Below are positions 48,877-61,302 of a stretch of DNA of 64,000 bases, one piece after another (the stretch's first letter is position 1; every line of letters starts with the position of its first letter). The stretch lies in contig OZ038435.1 of NCBI GenBank assembly GCA_964036275.1, positions 25,897,521 through 25,961,520 of the forward strand. Reading direction: 5' to 3'. A program made the translations under genes and the position numbers. The stretch comes from Litoditis marina (lineage: Eukaryota > Nematoda > Chromadorea > Rhabditida > Rhabditidae). The notes below the pieces were generated by a model. The model ran no database searches, had not been told where the DNA came from, and saw only the letters and a program-made list of their open reading frames with translations.

Positions 48877-51800
48877 TTACAAGTTGGGATACTTCTTGTA
48901 GATATTGGTCATAACTTCCTTGTATTTCAATCGGAGTTGCGGTCGTTTTGCCTTCAGAGTCGGCGTCAAGAGACCATTGTCCACACTGAACGCGTCGCTT
49001 GTCAGATGAACCCTTTTCACCTGAAAGTTCGAGTTATTGGTTTAATGGTTTATTTATTAGTTTATCCACATTGAGAGGTATTGGTTTATTCATTACTTTA
49101 TCTACATTGAAGAATATGGCACTCGTTCCTCAGAAAAAATCCTCGGAAAAAGTTGTAGCTTGATCCCGAAACGGCGAATTTACTGGAGAACCGGGTCTTC
49201 CCGAACCAAACCGCGAACCGGTCACTGGAGAAACGAACCGACCGAACCGAACCGACTTTTAAACCGACCGGTTCTCCAGTGAATGCTTCGAACCGAACCG
49301 ACATTAATCATGAATGAAACGAGAAAGTCGGAGTCAAGGTAAAATGAGTGGATCCCGGTTCGGTTCGAAGCATTCACTGGAGAACCGGTCGGTTTCGAAT
49401 GGCGGTTCGGTCGGTTCGGCTCGGTTCTCCAGTGATTGGTTTGCGACGATTCGGCTCGGGAAGGAGCCGGTTCTCCAGTGAATTCGCCTTCCGAAACACG
49501 CCGAACTTTATTAAACTCGACCAAATAACGAGATAAAACTACAAACAAGGGAATATGGAAACATACACCGTATAAATCTTCTTCGTAGAACGAAAACCCT
49601 ATATTTCTCTGAATTGACCATGTATTAGTTGTAGTTTCATCTGCGCACACAGTGGCATTTTCAAGACCAAAACAGTGGTATCAAACTACAAACAAAGTGC
49701 AACATGTACAGTTTCGCCTGCCAACTGCTTTGTTTGTAGTTCGATCCTACTTCATTACTTGTGATGTATGTAAACAGATTCTACAACGAAGATTCGTCAC
49801 ACCCCTATAATGTCTTTCTCACAGGTGAGAGTATACAATGTGTTCGTTTCAGTAACGTCTCCATTCTCTCGCACACCTTTTTTACAAGTTCTTTTTTCCA
49901 AGTTCTTTTCATTTAATATTATCATTGATTGAAGACCACGGTTAATCAAACTGTATGATTTTGTTCATATGATCGTTCCTACGTGGCCTCACACATGTGA
50001 AAAACCGTGAATATAAAAAGCTAAACTGTACTGTTCAACTTCATACTGTAGCTCATGTCAGCATCAAGCTCGTTACAATACAGTACCTGTTCAATAGAGT
50101 TCAATTTGTTTTCTTTTCCGATTTTCTGGAGTTCCTTGAGAACGAAGTCTTTGGCGTTGTCATCCTCGCAAATCTGCTCCAGAGTTCTTCCGGCGGTTCC
50201 GTGCTGCTCGTTCCAGTCCATCAGCACTTTCGGTTCCGGCACCACCACGGCAATAAGCCATCTAGAATAGCAACGTTCTCAAAAAGTAAAATTATTTTTT
50301 TATTCGCATTCTGTGAATCTCGTTTCCTCCTCTTTTTTTGGCTGAATCTTATACAATACTTTCTAGGCCGTACACACACGTACTATGTTGATCTCAGTAC
50401 ATTTGAAAGGAGCTCGTACTGTCTTTTTTGCACGTGGAATCTCACATCATGAAATGAGGTTTCCTGGAAGGAAAATCTGGCCTGAATAGGTCGAATACCA
50501 AACTTTGTTTGTAGTTTTCTAGTTAAAGACCTTGGAACTGGTACTTGTTTCACCAACAAAGACGCTGTCTTTGATTATCTGCCAGAAAATGTGGATCGAG
50601 GATACGCAAAAAGTGTTGTTTAGATTTTCCACTGACAAAGCTAACGGTACAATTTTCATAAGACCTTGACTCACCTCTGCAAACTGTCTCCGTCAACGTA
50701 AATCTGCTGAAGTACGGGACAACGGCCATACACATTCTCGATCTTCTCGGGAGCCACATATTCACCCTGGAACAGAATTATGGAAATGAGTTTTTTGACC
50801 GATGACAGTACTCTGATACTGTCATCGATCAATTATTTACGTACCAGAGCAAAAAAATTTGCCATTCTCAAAAGAAAGTTCATGAATGATTCAATTATCT
50901 CCCAGCAGATGAGAGAGTGTGTAGATACAGTACAAGCTAATTCATTGGTCGCTTGCTGAACCCTGCTCCTTAGAAACTGACCGTTCCATCTCCACACCAT
51001 TTTTATTATCCCACCTGTGCCAGTTTGAAGATGTGCTTCTTTCTGTCGATGATTCTGATGGTTCCGTTGGGCAGCATCTGGCCGACGTCGCCCGTGTGCA
51101 GGAAGCCCTCCTCGTCGAACAGTTCCGCCGTCTTCTCCGCGTCCTTGTAGTAGCCGTGCGTCACTGCCGGACCTTTCACCATTATCTGTAAAACTTAGTT
51201 ATAGTTTAATGTATAAGCTATTTACTAATCGATTAAGTAATTTACAGCTAATTTATGCGAGGGAAAAGATGGTCAAATTATTTCCCGCTGGGATCCGATT
51301 TAATAGTTAAATAAACACACATGAACGGAAAGAGTCTAGGATATGACCAAGTTTGATGTGTATCTCATTTTTACAATGAAAACACAGCGGATTCGAACTA
51401 CAAACTACAAACACAAAAAAAAACAGACAATCCGTGAAAATGTTTGTCTGCTTTATCTAATGTGACAGTAGAAACTCCATGCACGGTATAATTCTCGAGT
51501 TTTCAGCCAGAAAACGAGATCAAACTACAACTACAGCGGGATATGATAAACTACTCTTTTCTGGAAAAAACTGTATTCGTACCTCTCCCTTGTTGTCCTT
51601 GGCGAAATAGTTGAGTTCGGGCACATCGGATAGTTTGATGAGGGCGCAGGGGATGGGGGCGCCACAATGGCCGCCCACCCAGTCATCCGGCCAGGTGCAA
51701 GTGGCCAGGGCGGTGCACTCCGTTTGGCCGTAACCTGAAATTGACAACACTTATAATAATAATCTCGAACCGTAGGTTATTCTATCTTCGATCGATTCCT

Positions 51801-54800
51801 AGAATATTACAATCGCAGAGTTCAAATTATTCAACGTGAAAGTGATGATATATCTGCAGGGTTGAGAAAGTGAACTGCGAACTATATTACCGCGGCACGC
51901 AGGGATCGACCGGGGGCATGGGAAACTTCCGGATTAAATATACTTGACATATGAAAAAACTATACCTTCAACAATATTAGCTCCGAGAGCTACTCGACAA
52001 GTCTCCAAGACTTCTGCGGAAATAGGCGCGGATCCCGTAGCCATACTGTGAACACGACCTCCAATTTGAGCCTGAATTGAATATATTTTCAAATCGACCG
52101 CTTACTAGAAAACAATGCTACAACATTGAAAAGATCTGTTATTATTCTTCGAGACGGTTGAAGGAATGCTGTATTCAACACGGTACTGTGTAGCAGTCCA
52201 GGTATGAATGACGAGAACCATACCTGAACTTTTCCGAAAACGAGCCGATCCCAGATAGATTCCTTTGTGACAATTCCCCTCTTCAGTAGTGCTAGCTTCC
52301 GTGAATAGGCGAACCAGAATATCATTCTGGCGAAGAAACCAGACTGTCCTACTTTGCCCTGAAACATTTGTGTGAGATAGGGCAAGAAGCAGCTGCTCAG
52401 GTAAAATTTCACCCAATGCATCGTAGCTTCACTCGTTTCTGTATGGTGGATTCGGTATGCGGTAAGATGTCGTTGATCCTAGTGAGTTTTCAGCAAAATG
52501 CAAAGGGCACTGGACCAAACTACAAATCAACAGTTCAACCGTTACATTCGAGCACCAAGTGCTTTGTACTCCACCATGTATCTCTAATCTTATCAGTAGT
52601 ATCTAGAAAAATACGAGGAAACGTCGAAAACGCAACTTTTTCGTCGCCTTTCGGAATGATGAGTTGTGTATAATAGTTTATAATAGCTTGCAAAAATTCG
52701 CTTCCAACAGTTTTGTTTCAGAACATACTCGCAAGTGAAACTAAAAACAACTCGACAATTGGAAAGCTGAAAAGCATAAAAATGAGACGTCTGTGATGTT
52801 TCCTGCACACTTAATGCAACAAACTGAATCTTTTAGTTGCATGAATGTGAATGAATCTTTGTTGTAGTTTGATGCCATTGTATGCCATAAATTGCGGCAT
52901 TTCGACCGAAAAGCGACGGGTTCAGACTACAAACACAGCGGGATTAGAGCAACATACATCGTAAGCGCCAGCTTTCGCAAGAGGGAACTCATATGAGAGG
53001 AGTGTGGTAATGTCAAAAACTTTATACAACTCACAATGATGGCATCGTAGAGGCGGTTGAGAAGACGTGGTACCACCGGGAACAGCGTCGGCCTCAACGC
53101 CTTGATGTCGTCCGTCAACTTCTGGAAACTAGAATTACTGTTTTTCAGTTCGCCTAACTAACTTGAAACTAAATTTCGTGCGTTGTAGTGTATCTAGAAC
53201 TAACACAACCATTTGTTGTACTTTGATGTCCCACACAGCAAAAGTATCATATTCGGCCTAAGGTGCAGAGAGATCAAACTACAAACACAGAATGAATCGA
53301 AAAACGTGTAGCTAGAGCGAGTCCTACACAATGTGTTTTCAAAGTCCACGTGAACTATTGATTTTTCACGTCTCACACGTAGTCCCACCTGTATCTGTCC
53401 TCCGAAGTATCCCACTCTCGCTCCGAACATGATGACATTCCATTGTGCCATTTGCTCCATCATATGTGAGAGGGGAAGGTATGATATGTGAACCTGAACA
53501 AACTAACTGTTAAAAGTTTGAGAACAAAACTTTCATACGAACGAAAAACTGCAATGTTGTAGTTCCACGTGCTTTCACAACATGTAAGAGGTAGTGATGC
53601 TATTGTATTTTCCATTCATACAGAGACTCCTATAGTAGGATTTTGAGACTTCCAAGCCGTTTCGCTCATTTACTTTTGATCGGAGAAGTTATTGATTTTT
53701 GTACTACATTCTCTTTCTCAGGTAGAGTAAATACACGAGAGCATTTCCATTAACTACATTTTCAGCTTCACAACAGCCATCGGAAAGTTTGTAAGGTTAC
53801 TGTAGGAGTCTCATTAGGAGTGGTGTGAACTATATTTGTATACAGAACCAGCTCTCCCTCTCTCTCTTTCTCCTTTTTCTCTCTCTGTTTCCTTTTTGCT
53901 TCTCTCCCTTCTCCCTCTCTTCTTTTATTTCTTTTTTTTCGTTGGTTTCTCACAACCTATAAACATTGTGCGGCACTGGTACCGAATAACTTTGTTCGCA
54001 CCTCATTGTGATCGAGAACGAGAGGTTTGAATGTCTTCAACATCAACAGCCATCCACTTAGGTTGGCAATAATGTTGGCGTGGGTGATCATGACACCCTT
54101 CGGGGTACCCGTCGTGCCGGAAGTGTAACTGGAAAAAAATTGATTCACGAAGGTTTCATTGAAAGTACGGTACCGATATTGTACCGATATCGTACCAATA
54201 TGAAACGCTAACTTTCATCTATTCGCTGCCAAAAGAGGTCCTAGTTTAGGTGCAAGGTGAGTCGGTCGGCAACTATTTAGTCGGGCTCAGGCTTTGTTAT
54301 AAAGTTTTGGCCCCACCCATTCTGACCAGAAAAGAACAAAATCTCACCAAATAATATAGTTGTCGTCCCTCTTGGGAAGATTCCTCGGCCTCAGGTCGCC
54401 AGCACCATGCTGAATCGCCTCTTCGAATGTGAGAATCTCTACGTCGCTAGCGGCGGCCTGAAAGGACGTTATGTTCTGCTGTACTTGTAGTTAGTCCTCG
54501 AAGGAAATAACGGGTTATATCGCAAATGAATCGATTGTATTTTTCCTAGTTGTAGTTGACAGTACCTAGATTTCCGGCTGTGTTTGCTGATCAAACTACA
54601 AGTCAGATTAGGTTGCTCCATATTTTCATCAGAAATATATTCATCTTCATACATTCATCAGGAATTCCTCGAATACATTGCCTGGATTCCAAAACAAACA
54701 ATCGCAATGTCTTACTTGTCTACTCCTACTACTCTGAATATCTAGTTTGTCCTGCGAACCAAAAATTTCCACCGCGTGAAAACTGTTTTCACTTTTTGAC

Positions 54801-57607
54801 TCTTGAATGAATCTATCAGCGAACCCGAACAGTGAGCACGTGACAGAGTGAACTGTACTCTCAACCCGTCTAATTGTAGTGATATACTAGAAGAAAATTA
54901 AATAGTCACAAATTTAGCATTCTAATCAGAAATTCTGCACTTTGTCCTTGCACGTTTCGGAGTTCTGCTGTGTTTAACATGTTTCACGTGACTATGCAAT
55001 TGACTAACAGTATACGTCCAAATATGAAAGTAACGTGTCGCCTATAAATCGATTATATTGTTTTCTACTGGTATTTGTACCTGTACATTGTCCTCGTTCG
55101 AGATGTCGTGTCCGTCGATAACGAAAATGAACTTCAAGGTTGGAATCTCGGCCTTTCGAGAAAGAAGACTGCGTAGTTTCGTCACGTTGTCCACTACGAT
55201 AGCACTGGAACACGCAAATGAACATCAAGAAGAAAATCAGACATCGTACTTTTTTGAGTCGTACATTTTTGGCCTGGCGTCGAACAGAGAAAAAAATGAA
55301 ATCATTCTGGCTTCTCCAGACGAGGTAGATGATGAATTTCGGGTGGGGAAATTTCATTCAATTTACGTATTATATACTGGACACCAGAACTGTACATTGT
55401 TCCGTTCAAACATGAAAATCACTGAGGACTTGCCTCATCCGTTTGAAGATCGCGTAGGAATTAAGAACACTATACCTGATTTCAGTTTGGTTGACAATGA
55501 AGGTAGCCGCTTCGGGACCCAATGTATCATAAAGAGGGACAATGACAATGGATTGTTGGATGGCTGCCAGGATGGAAATGAACCACTCCGGACAGTTCTT
55601 GGCGTAGATTCCCAGATGGGTGGAGTTGCCTGACAGATTAGAAACTTATTATTGGTGCGAGGGTGATATATTTAGTATAGTTTAGTATAGCGATCTTTCC
55701 CAAATCAGATCGATACGGTGTATGATGCTGCTGTGTTTGTAGTTTGATCTCGTTGATTTCCGGTCAAAATTCATGAAATACACAATTCATTGTGATCAAA
55801 CTACCACGATGAGTAATGCATAACCTATATGTGGTTTCGACATACCGAACCAGTACCGTTAGTGGCGGGCAAATCTTTGGCTAGGTCATTCCGATCGTTC
55901 GTTTCTCGAAAATTGAGAGCATTTTTCTTCTATTTCAGCGTGTTTATTTTTCCGAATTTCGAAACCGTATTGGTTTTGAAGTTTTATTTTCAAGTAATGA
56001 TGACTGAACATGAGCTACGTGCAAGCAAATATAGCACTCAAGCGTTGTAACTCGAGAGAGTTGACGAGGTACTTGACTACTGTTTCGATGGATTTTCGAC
56101 CCGCTACTCACCAGGAGCTAGCCCGCACCTTCCCACGAGCGTCGAGGCGAGGGCGTGTGCTCTGCGGCCGACTTCACCGTAGTTGATGAAGGTGAATTCT
56201 CCGGAAGCCTCTCGTACACCTAGGCACGGTCCATCCTGACTTTCCTAGAAAATATTCAGGTTTTTTGACCGTTTTATCATGATAAAACATATATTGCGAG
56301 TCAAATGCATAATAATTGATCATTCTCAAGTTAATAAAATGCGTAATTGCTGACATTTCAGAGAAGTGGGACGCCGACTGTCTGCGACTCTTTCACCATC
56401 ACTGTCTTGTTGGTTTCGATGGTCATATGTCAAGAACTACACAGCAATAACTCAGACAACTCCTTGTCAATTAGCGAACCCCTTTCGTAGCTACCTCAAC
56501 GAGAGAGTGTTCAGGTCAGAGAGACGCAGATGTCTGCGGCCTCATTGACCTGCATGCTCTCTCGCTTTTGTAGTTCGCTAATAGCAGAAAATTGGCGTCG
56601 GTCGTTCTGACAAGCAACAAATCAGGAGTTTATCGCATATGTAGGCGCGAATTTCCACCCACCCTTTCTCCTCTGACGAAGGCATCGTAAAGTGTTTCCA
56701 CGTCTTCGTAGAAGTTCTCGATGTACAGCTGATTCTCGTCGGTGATCAGCGCCGACTTGTACACTCCCGGTTGACCCTAGAACATGTTTATATTCTTTTT
56801 ATATTGAGATTAGTGGTTGAAAACTCCCATTTATTTGCGTGAAAAACCTTGAAATCCTGAAAATCTAACTTGAATGAAAGTGAATTTCAATTTTATTCGA
56901 AAGCTCTAAACTTTTAACTGCTCAAAACTGTCGCAGGGAATTGCCAATAACTTATTTGGTGTTAATTGATGCAATGAAACATTCCAGATAACAAATGTTA
57001 TTCGGATTCTCTCGGAGTTTAGTTTGGTGTTAGCCTTATGTCTTATCTCAATTGTCTACTGACCTAAACTGCTTCATGGAAGAGATAAGAAGGTTAAAAA
57101 GTCGACGCAAACTATTCGTAAACAATCGATAGCCGTCAAAAAATGCTAAATGGAGGGAAAATTCCAACAGTATGAGTTTAGAAAGTGTTTTTGACATTTC
57201 TTATAAATATCACTTCATGGGTCAAACATTGAATGTTGTATGTGAGATGGAGAACATCTTGCTGGGTTAGGGCGAATTCTTATTTCTACCGCTCACCTTT
57301 GGAGGTGGAGCGAGCGTACATACTTTGCGTACTGATTAAATCATTGGAACTCAATCAATATTCGTAGCTTGTAAACGTGCGACTCCGTTACCTAGCTTGA
57401 GGGCTGTCAGCTTTATATAGTCGCCATCAATCTTACTGAGACTCCTACAGTACACTTGCGCTATCTCACCTTTACAGGGAGTGCCTGTATGTCCCGTGTA
57501 TGTCCATTGGCGAGGGCCACGTGACTCCGTCTGCCGTACCGCATGAACAGGAATGCGCCCAACACCGTGCCGGCTATCGTGCCAGGAACCACCGTCCAAG
57601 CGTCCAT
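48877..57607 (-). CDS. Long-chain-fatty-acid--CoA ligase (ACSL type)
   Basis: Sixteen exons give 688 codons: 57470-57607 (ATG), 56663-56776, 56112-56244, 55476-55629, 55081-55204, 54348-54457, 54002-54128, 53389-53493, 53035-53121, 52224-52358, 51966-52071, 51583-51734, 51015-51185, 50675-50766, 50087-50261, 48877-49020 (TAA). The enzyme activates long-chain fatty acids to acyl-CoA with ATP and CoA, usually on ER or mitochondrial outer membranes. A hydrophobic N-terminal anchor (about 4-22) is followed by RYGRR. The AMP-binding motif [11 protein letters not shown] is at 259-269, GYGQTEC at 445-451, LHTGDVG at 524-530 and [19 protein letters not shown] at 542-560. Length and motif order match the animal ACSL1/5/6 group (about 700 residues). 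The usual LPLAH motif reads LPLSH. Which ACSL subtype it is cannot be settled from motifs alone. Confidence 0.96.
49168..49485. repeat. Cluster of CACTGGAGAACCGG motifs in an ACSL intron
   Basis: The word (C)ACTGGAGAACCGG or its complement occurs about six times in both orientations. Two 39-base arms (49261-49299 and 49357-49395) are exact or near-exact inverted repeats. The sequence between carries many GAACCGAACCGAC words. It lies in the last ACSL intron. Confidence 0.7.
49628..49694. mobile_element. Hairpin family A copy (ACSL last intron)
   Basis: GTTGTAGTTTCATCTG on the left faces GGTATCAAACTACAAACAA on the right. A single end, TTTGTTTGTAGTTCGATC, follows about 35 bases later. Confidence 0.6.
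52859..52938. mobile_element. Hairpin family A copy (ACSL intron)
   Basis: TTGTTGTAGTTTGATGCC on the left faces TTCAGACTACAAACACAGCG on the right. An inner ATGCC/GGCAT pairing adds to the stem. Confidence 0.65.
53212..53290. mobile_element. Hairpin family A copy (ACSL intron)
   Basis: TTTGTTGTACTTTGATGTC on the left faces GAGATCAAACTACAAACACA on the right, in the intron next to the previous copy. Confidence 0.65.
54549..54602. mobile_element. Hairpin family A copy (ACSL intron)
   Basis: GTTGTAGTTGACAG on the left faces GCTGATCAAACTACAAG on the right. It is a short, partly eroded copy. Confidence 0.55.
54882..55016 (-). mobile_element. MITE-like element family B, copy 4 (inverted, ACSL intron)
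   Basis: It runs from TATACTAGAAGAAAATTAA to ATTGACTAACAGTATAC and keeps GTGTTTAACATGTTTCACGT. Both outer ends read TATACT, the clearest terminal repeat of this family. It ends about 65 bases from the donor side of exon 55081-55204. Confidence 0.65.
55735..55804. mobile_element. Hairpin family A copy (ACSL intron)
   Basis: CTGTGTTTGTAGTTTGATC on the left is the full 19-base consensus end; GTGATCAAACTAC closes the right. Confidence 0.65.
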
Positions 57608-57622
57608 AGTCTACAAACGAAA
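57608..57622 (-). promoter_or_regulatory. Acceptor-like site 3 bases before the ACSL start
   Basis: On the minus strand TTTCGTTTGTAG is followed by ACT and the ATG. It is the closest of four such sites in the window. Confidence 0.55.
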
Positions 57623-58309
57623 AAAGTGTAATGGAATAAACAATAAAGAACAATAATAACATCGGAATCTAGACAACAGGTAATCAATGAGATCTGCAAT
57701 AGGCTTGAACAGTCCGATATATAATGTGAAACACACCAAAAAGCAAATAAGTAGAGTCCTATGTTCTATCGAGTTTCAAATATACCGCTCGTGATTCCTG
57801 ATTGACCTCTCACATTACTGTGGTGCAACTTCTACGCTATTTGTCAACAAAAGAGCTCATGATAAATAAATCTTCATATAATTCTTCCCTATAGTACCAC
57901 TCGGAACTCTGGCGCCATATGCAGGAACACGCTGACTTCATATCTTACTCTGCGGTTCTCTTTTTGCATACTATTTCGCGAATGTTCGACCAAGAGCAAA
58001 AGATCAAAGTAACATAGGTAATAATGACTCATGGGGTTGCCCGTGTCTTTCGAGGATGAAAAGTTATTCAAATCGAAAAAGTCGTCTAGCAAGCTAAAAA
58101 GCTACAAACTGATTGAAAAACGAAAAGTCTAGTTGATGTGGCTAATATCCCATTGTTTAGACATTCAGAGGAGAGACTCGAATAACAAATAAAACTACAT
58201 TACATACTAATCGAATAGTTTTATGTTTATGAGGCAACCAGGGGTAATAAGTAGGTTGTAATACGCTGCCGCTGGAACTATACTCATAAACTCAGCGACT
58301 ATACCCAAT

Positions 58310-58638
58310 ATTAGTATAAAAAACGAGTGTAAAGAAAGTAAAGATTAGTTTTGGATAAATATGTACAAGAAATATAAAAGAAGTCCAATAAAAATATTTT
58401 GAGGAAAACTCTAATCTCGCTCGGTTTAGAATTTCAAAAAAAGGATACCGAGTTTTTGGTTGTCGGAAGAAAACTTCTGACTGCGACTCACAATAATCTA
58501 GCTTATACTCCGTTGTTTTCAAGAGAAGCGAGATTAGCATTTTCCTCAAAATATTTTTATTGGACTTCTTTTATATTTCTTGTACATATTTATCCAAAAC
58601 TAATCTTTACTTTCTTTACACTCGTTTTTTATACTAAT
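58310..58638. mobile_element. Foldback element with ~110 bp arms
   Basis: Arms of about 110 bases (58310-58421 and 58527-58638) are near-perfect inverted repeats beginning ATTAGTATAAAAAACGAGTG. Only a two-base difference near the inner end (ACT against TGC) and small changes break the match. The loop is about 105 bases. The arm open frames on both strands are mirror images, not genes. Confidence 0.85.
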
Positions 58639-59538
58639 TGAACTCTTTTTCTATGGTTACGAAGTAACGGTCATTTTTGATAAAAAATAATATTTTTGAA
58701 CAATAAGCTAAACAAGGAAAGTTATGTTTTTCTATTGGAGTTTTAAACCGTGCCGTAGTGCAGAACGTTTGGTGTAGTTGTAACCTCGTTCAAGTGATAG
58801 CAAATTCTCCACTCTAGACTCCAGGCAGGAATCGAACCTTCGTTCGCCGTGCGTGAATAGAGCGTTTATCCAATCCGCCAATGAGACATGTGAATAGGAG
58901 TGAAAACCAAGCTGTACCCGCCTGTCATGAGTTCGTCATTGGAAAACGTCTTCCTACTACACGTTAAACTGTTCTTTCATTTTTATTTTCACGAAACCGG
59001 TCTATCCATGATTTTTTGCGAGACCATTTTTGGCTCTCTCACACGTAATATTCAAATTTCAGACATACCTGAAAAATACGTATACCTCAACTTTTTTAGA
59101 GCTTTTCAAAAATGTAAGTATTTTTTGAATAAGTTAATTTTGTGCGAAACTATGCCGAGATTTGAGGAGGCGGACACTTTTGTCGCCGGCGCCGCAGCCG
59201 CCGCCGCCGCCCCGCACGGAAGCCATTTTTGCGAGACGTTGGGCCCTCTAACTCCTCTGAATAAATTCTACTTGGAACGTGAACTTAGTATCTTGTAGAC
59301 GTGTTGCCCTTCAGTGATTCATGCAAAAATCTAAGAAAATGGTCGACGTACTTTGAAGAAAATTGTAATAATCTGTTTTGTATTGTCTGCAGACCTTTGA
59401 ACAAAAACTAATCTGCGCAGCGCTCCGCGCTGCGCACGATGGTCACGAGTCAACCATTTCGCGCTGTTCGTATTATTTGTACAGTGGTGAAAATTTGTTT
59501 CATTGGTAATCAGAATACACCTCCGAGAGCAAAGTTGA

Positions 59539-59617
59539 GTTGTAGTTTGCTCTGAGAACACACATCATAAACTTCAAATTTCCCCTCGACCGTATGGAGA
59601 TCAAACTACAAACACAG
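59539..59617. mobile_element. Hairpin family A copy
   Basis: GTTGTAGTTTGCTCTG on the left faces GGAGATCAAACTACAAACAC on the right, with AGAGCAACTC continuing the outer match (GAGTTG...). Confidence 0.65.
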
Positions 59618-61130
59618 TAGAGCAACTCAACACGGTCATACATTGTTTCGATTGGACTTACCATTGCGTATATCCCAGAAATAGAAGATTTAGAAGCAAA
59701 ATTTGCAGTACTACAAGAATTTTTATAGCGCTACAAACAGTTCGCGGGCACGCAATACACAGGTATTTTTTTATAAAAAGGACCTTTTTAGTATTCTTTT
59801 AGCTTGGCAACTTAGGACACTACAAGACGGAAACATGAAAAGTACGAGTTATATACTGCATTCGGAGAGCTGTTGAGGAAAAAGAGAATCAAGGTACATG
59901 GTACAGTGGCAGTTGTGTTCATGTGATAAGATACTGGAACGACTAGATAGAGAGAGAGAGAGAGGGAGAGTGAGTGAGAGAGAGACACAGAAAAAGAGAC
60001 AGATAGAGAGAGATACAGACAGGGGGGGGGGGGGGGGGAGTGAGAAGAGGGAGACGGATAGCGATAGATATTAGATATACATGAACTAGAAAGTGAGGAT
60101 CAGATTTGTGGAAATGTGAAATGTGAAAAGTGATAGAAACTTATGAGGTCGACAGTTTACTATGATTGATACAATGGTTGGTGCGATAGTGGCCATAATT
60201 GAATTATACACACCGGCTGTTATTCCTGATCGATTTTCAAATAGGAAGAATAGTTTGGAAAGTGTGGTTGGTTTAGAAAAACCTATATTATGCTTTTCAC
60301 ATTTTACGTGATTGTCTTACACGTGATTGTCCAAATTTTGACCTCTTCACAGCGATCTCTGAATTAAAATCGTGCAACAAAATTCTTCCCCGAAACACCG
60401 GAACTGCTTCCACGTAGAAGTGAACCAGACTATAACAATTGATTCTTCATTTTTTTTTTGATATAGAAAAGCTCGAAATTTTTATTAGTAAAGAAAATTA
60501 TAACCAAAACTTCTTGGTATCAAATCTGTAGGTGCATGGCGTCGTGAGCGAGGAGCAACAGTTCAATGCACTAATGGGAAAATATTTATGATTAAAAATA
60601 ATAGTTCACATAGTATCACGTGTGCAACGATTACTTTATTGTCATACATCATGCAAAGGTCGCTCTGATATTGTTTTGCTCGTCAAAATTCAAAATTATC
60701 AAGCCATCCTATGCTAGCAGAAAGTTCTAGAGCGAAGTGTCAATTTCGAATATCGCAATGTCTATGAACCTCGGTATCTTGGTGGTTTATAAGATTTACA
60801 TATTTACAATTTGTTAAAATGGTGAAGTCTTATATCTTCCGAGAAAGCAGTGGTCAAACTCAAAGATTTTCAATATGGCATCTGACGCCGAGATACTTCT
60901 GCTTACGACTTTTGGACGCAACAGATATCTATTCAATACGCATTATTCGGATGTGCAGTTCGATCGTTTTTTGAAGCGTAAAACAAAGGGTGAACATATT
61001 TTGTGAGCACAGCTCGAGATGTATAGTGACAGGTTCAGAAATCCCTATGATTTCATGTTTGAAATAGATATTTCGAAAAGATCCCGAGAAGTTTAACTAT
61101 GTACTGTAGAATTGTACGTAGAAATAACCA

Positions 61131-61302
61131 GAGTCCGTATGCCAGAAGATCCCGGCACCTTCATCCCATTCTGCGTCTCCTCAAACCAAAGCTGTTTCTC
61201 TGCTCTCACATCCCGCCGGGATACGAATAGCGCAAAATAGTAAGGCAGAGCGAGAGACGCAGGGTGGGATGAAGGTGCCGGGATCTTCTAGCATACGGAC
61301 TC
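61131..61302. mobile_element. Foldback element with CCGGCACCTTCATCCCA arms
   Basis: GAGTCCGTATGCCAGAAGAT on the left and ATCTTCTAGCATACGGACTC on the right begin inverted arms of about 50 bases, running inward through CCCGGCACCTTCATCCCA and GCGTCTC. Diverged relatives of one arm occur near 145-180 and 18940-18985. Confidence 0.8.

Noticed and set aside
55058..55633. 191-codon plus-strand open frame
   Set aside because: It is antisense to two ACSL exons and the intron between them. The minus-strand translation is clearly ACSL; this frame matches nothing I recognise.
58800..58885. tRNA-like sequence with a perfect box B (minus strand)
   Set aside because: GGTTCGATTCC is present, but box A is poor, no acceptor stem forms and no T run follows. 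It is probably a decayed tRNA-like fragment.
58900..59298. 132-codon open frame with a poly-Ala run
   Set aside because: The Ala run comes from a GCC-rich repeat; there is no family signature and no splice-linked neighbour.
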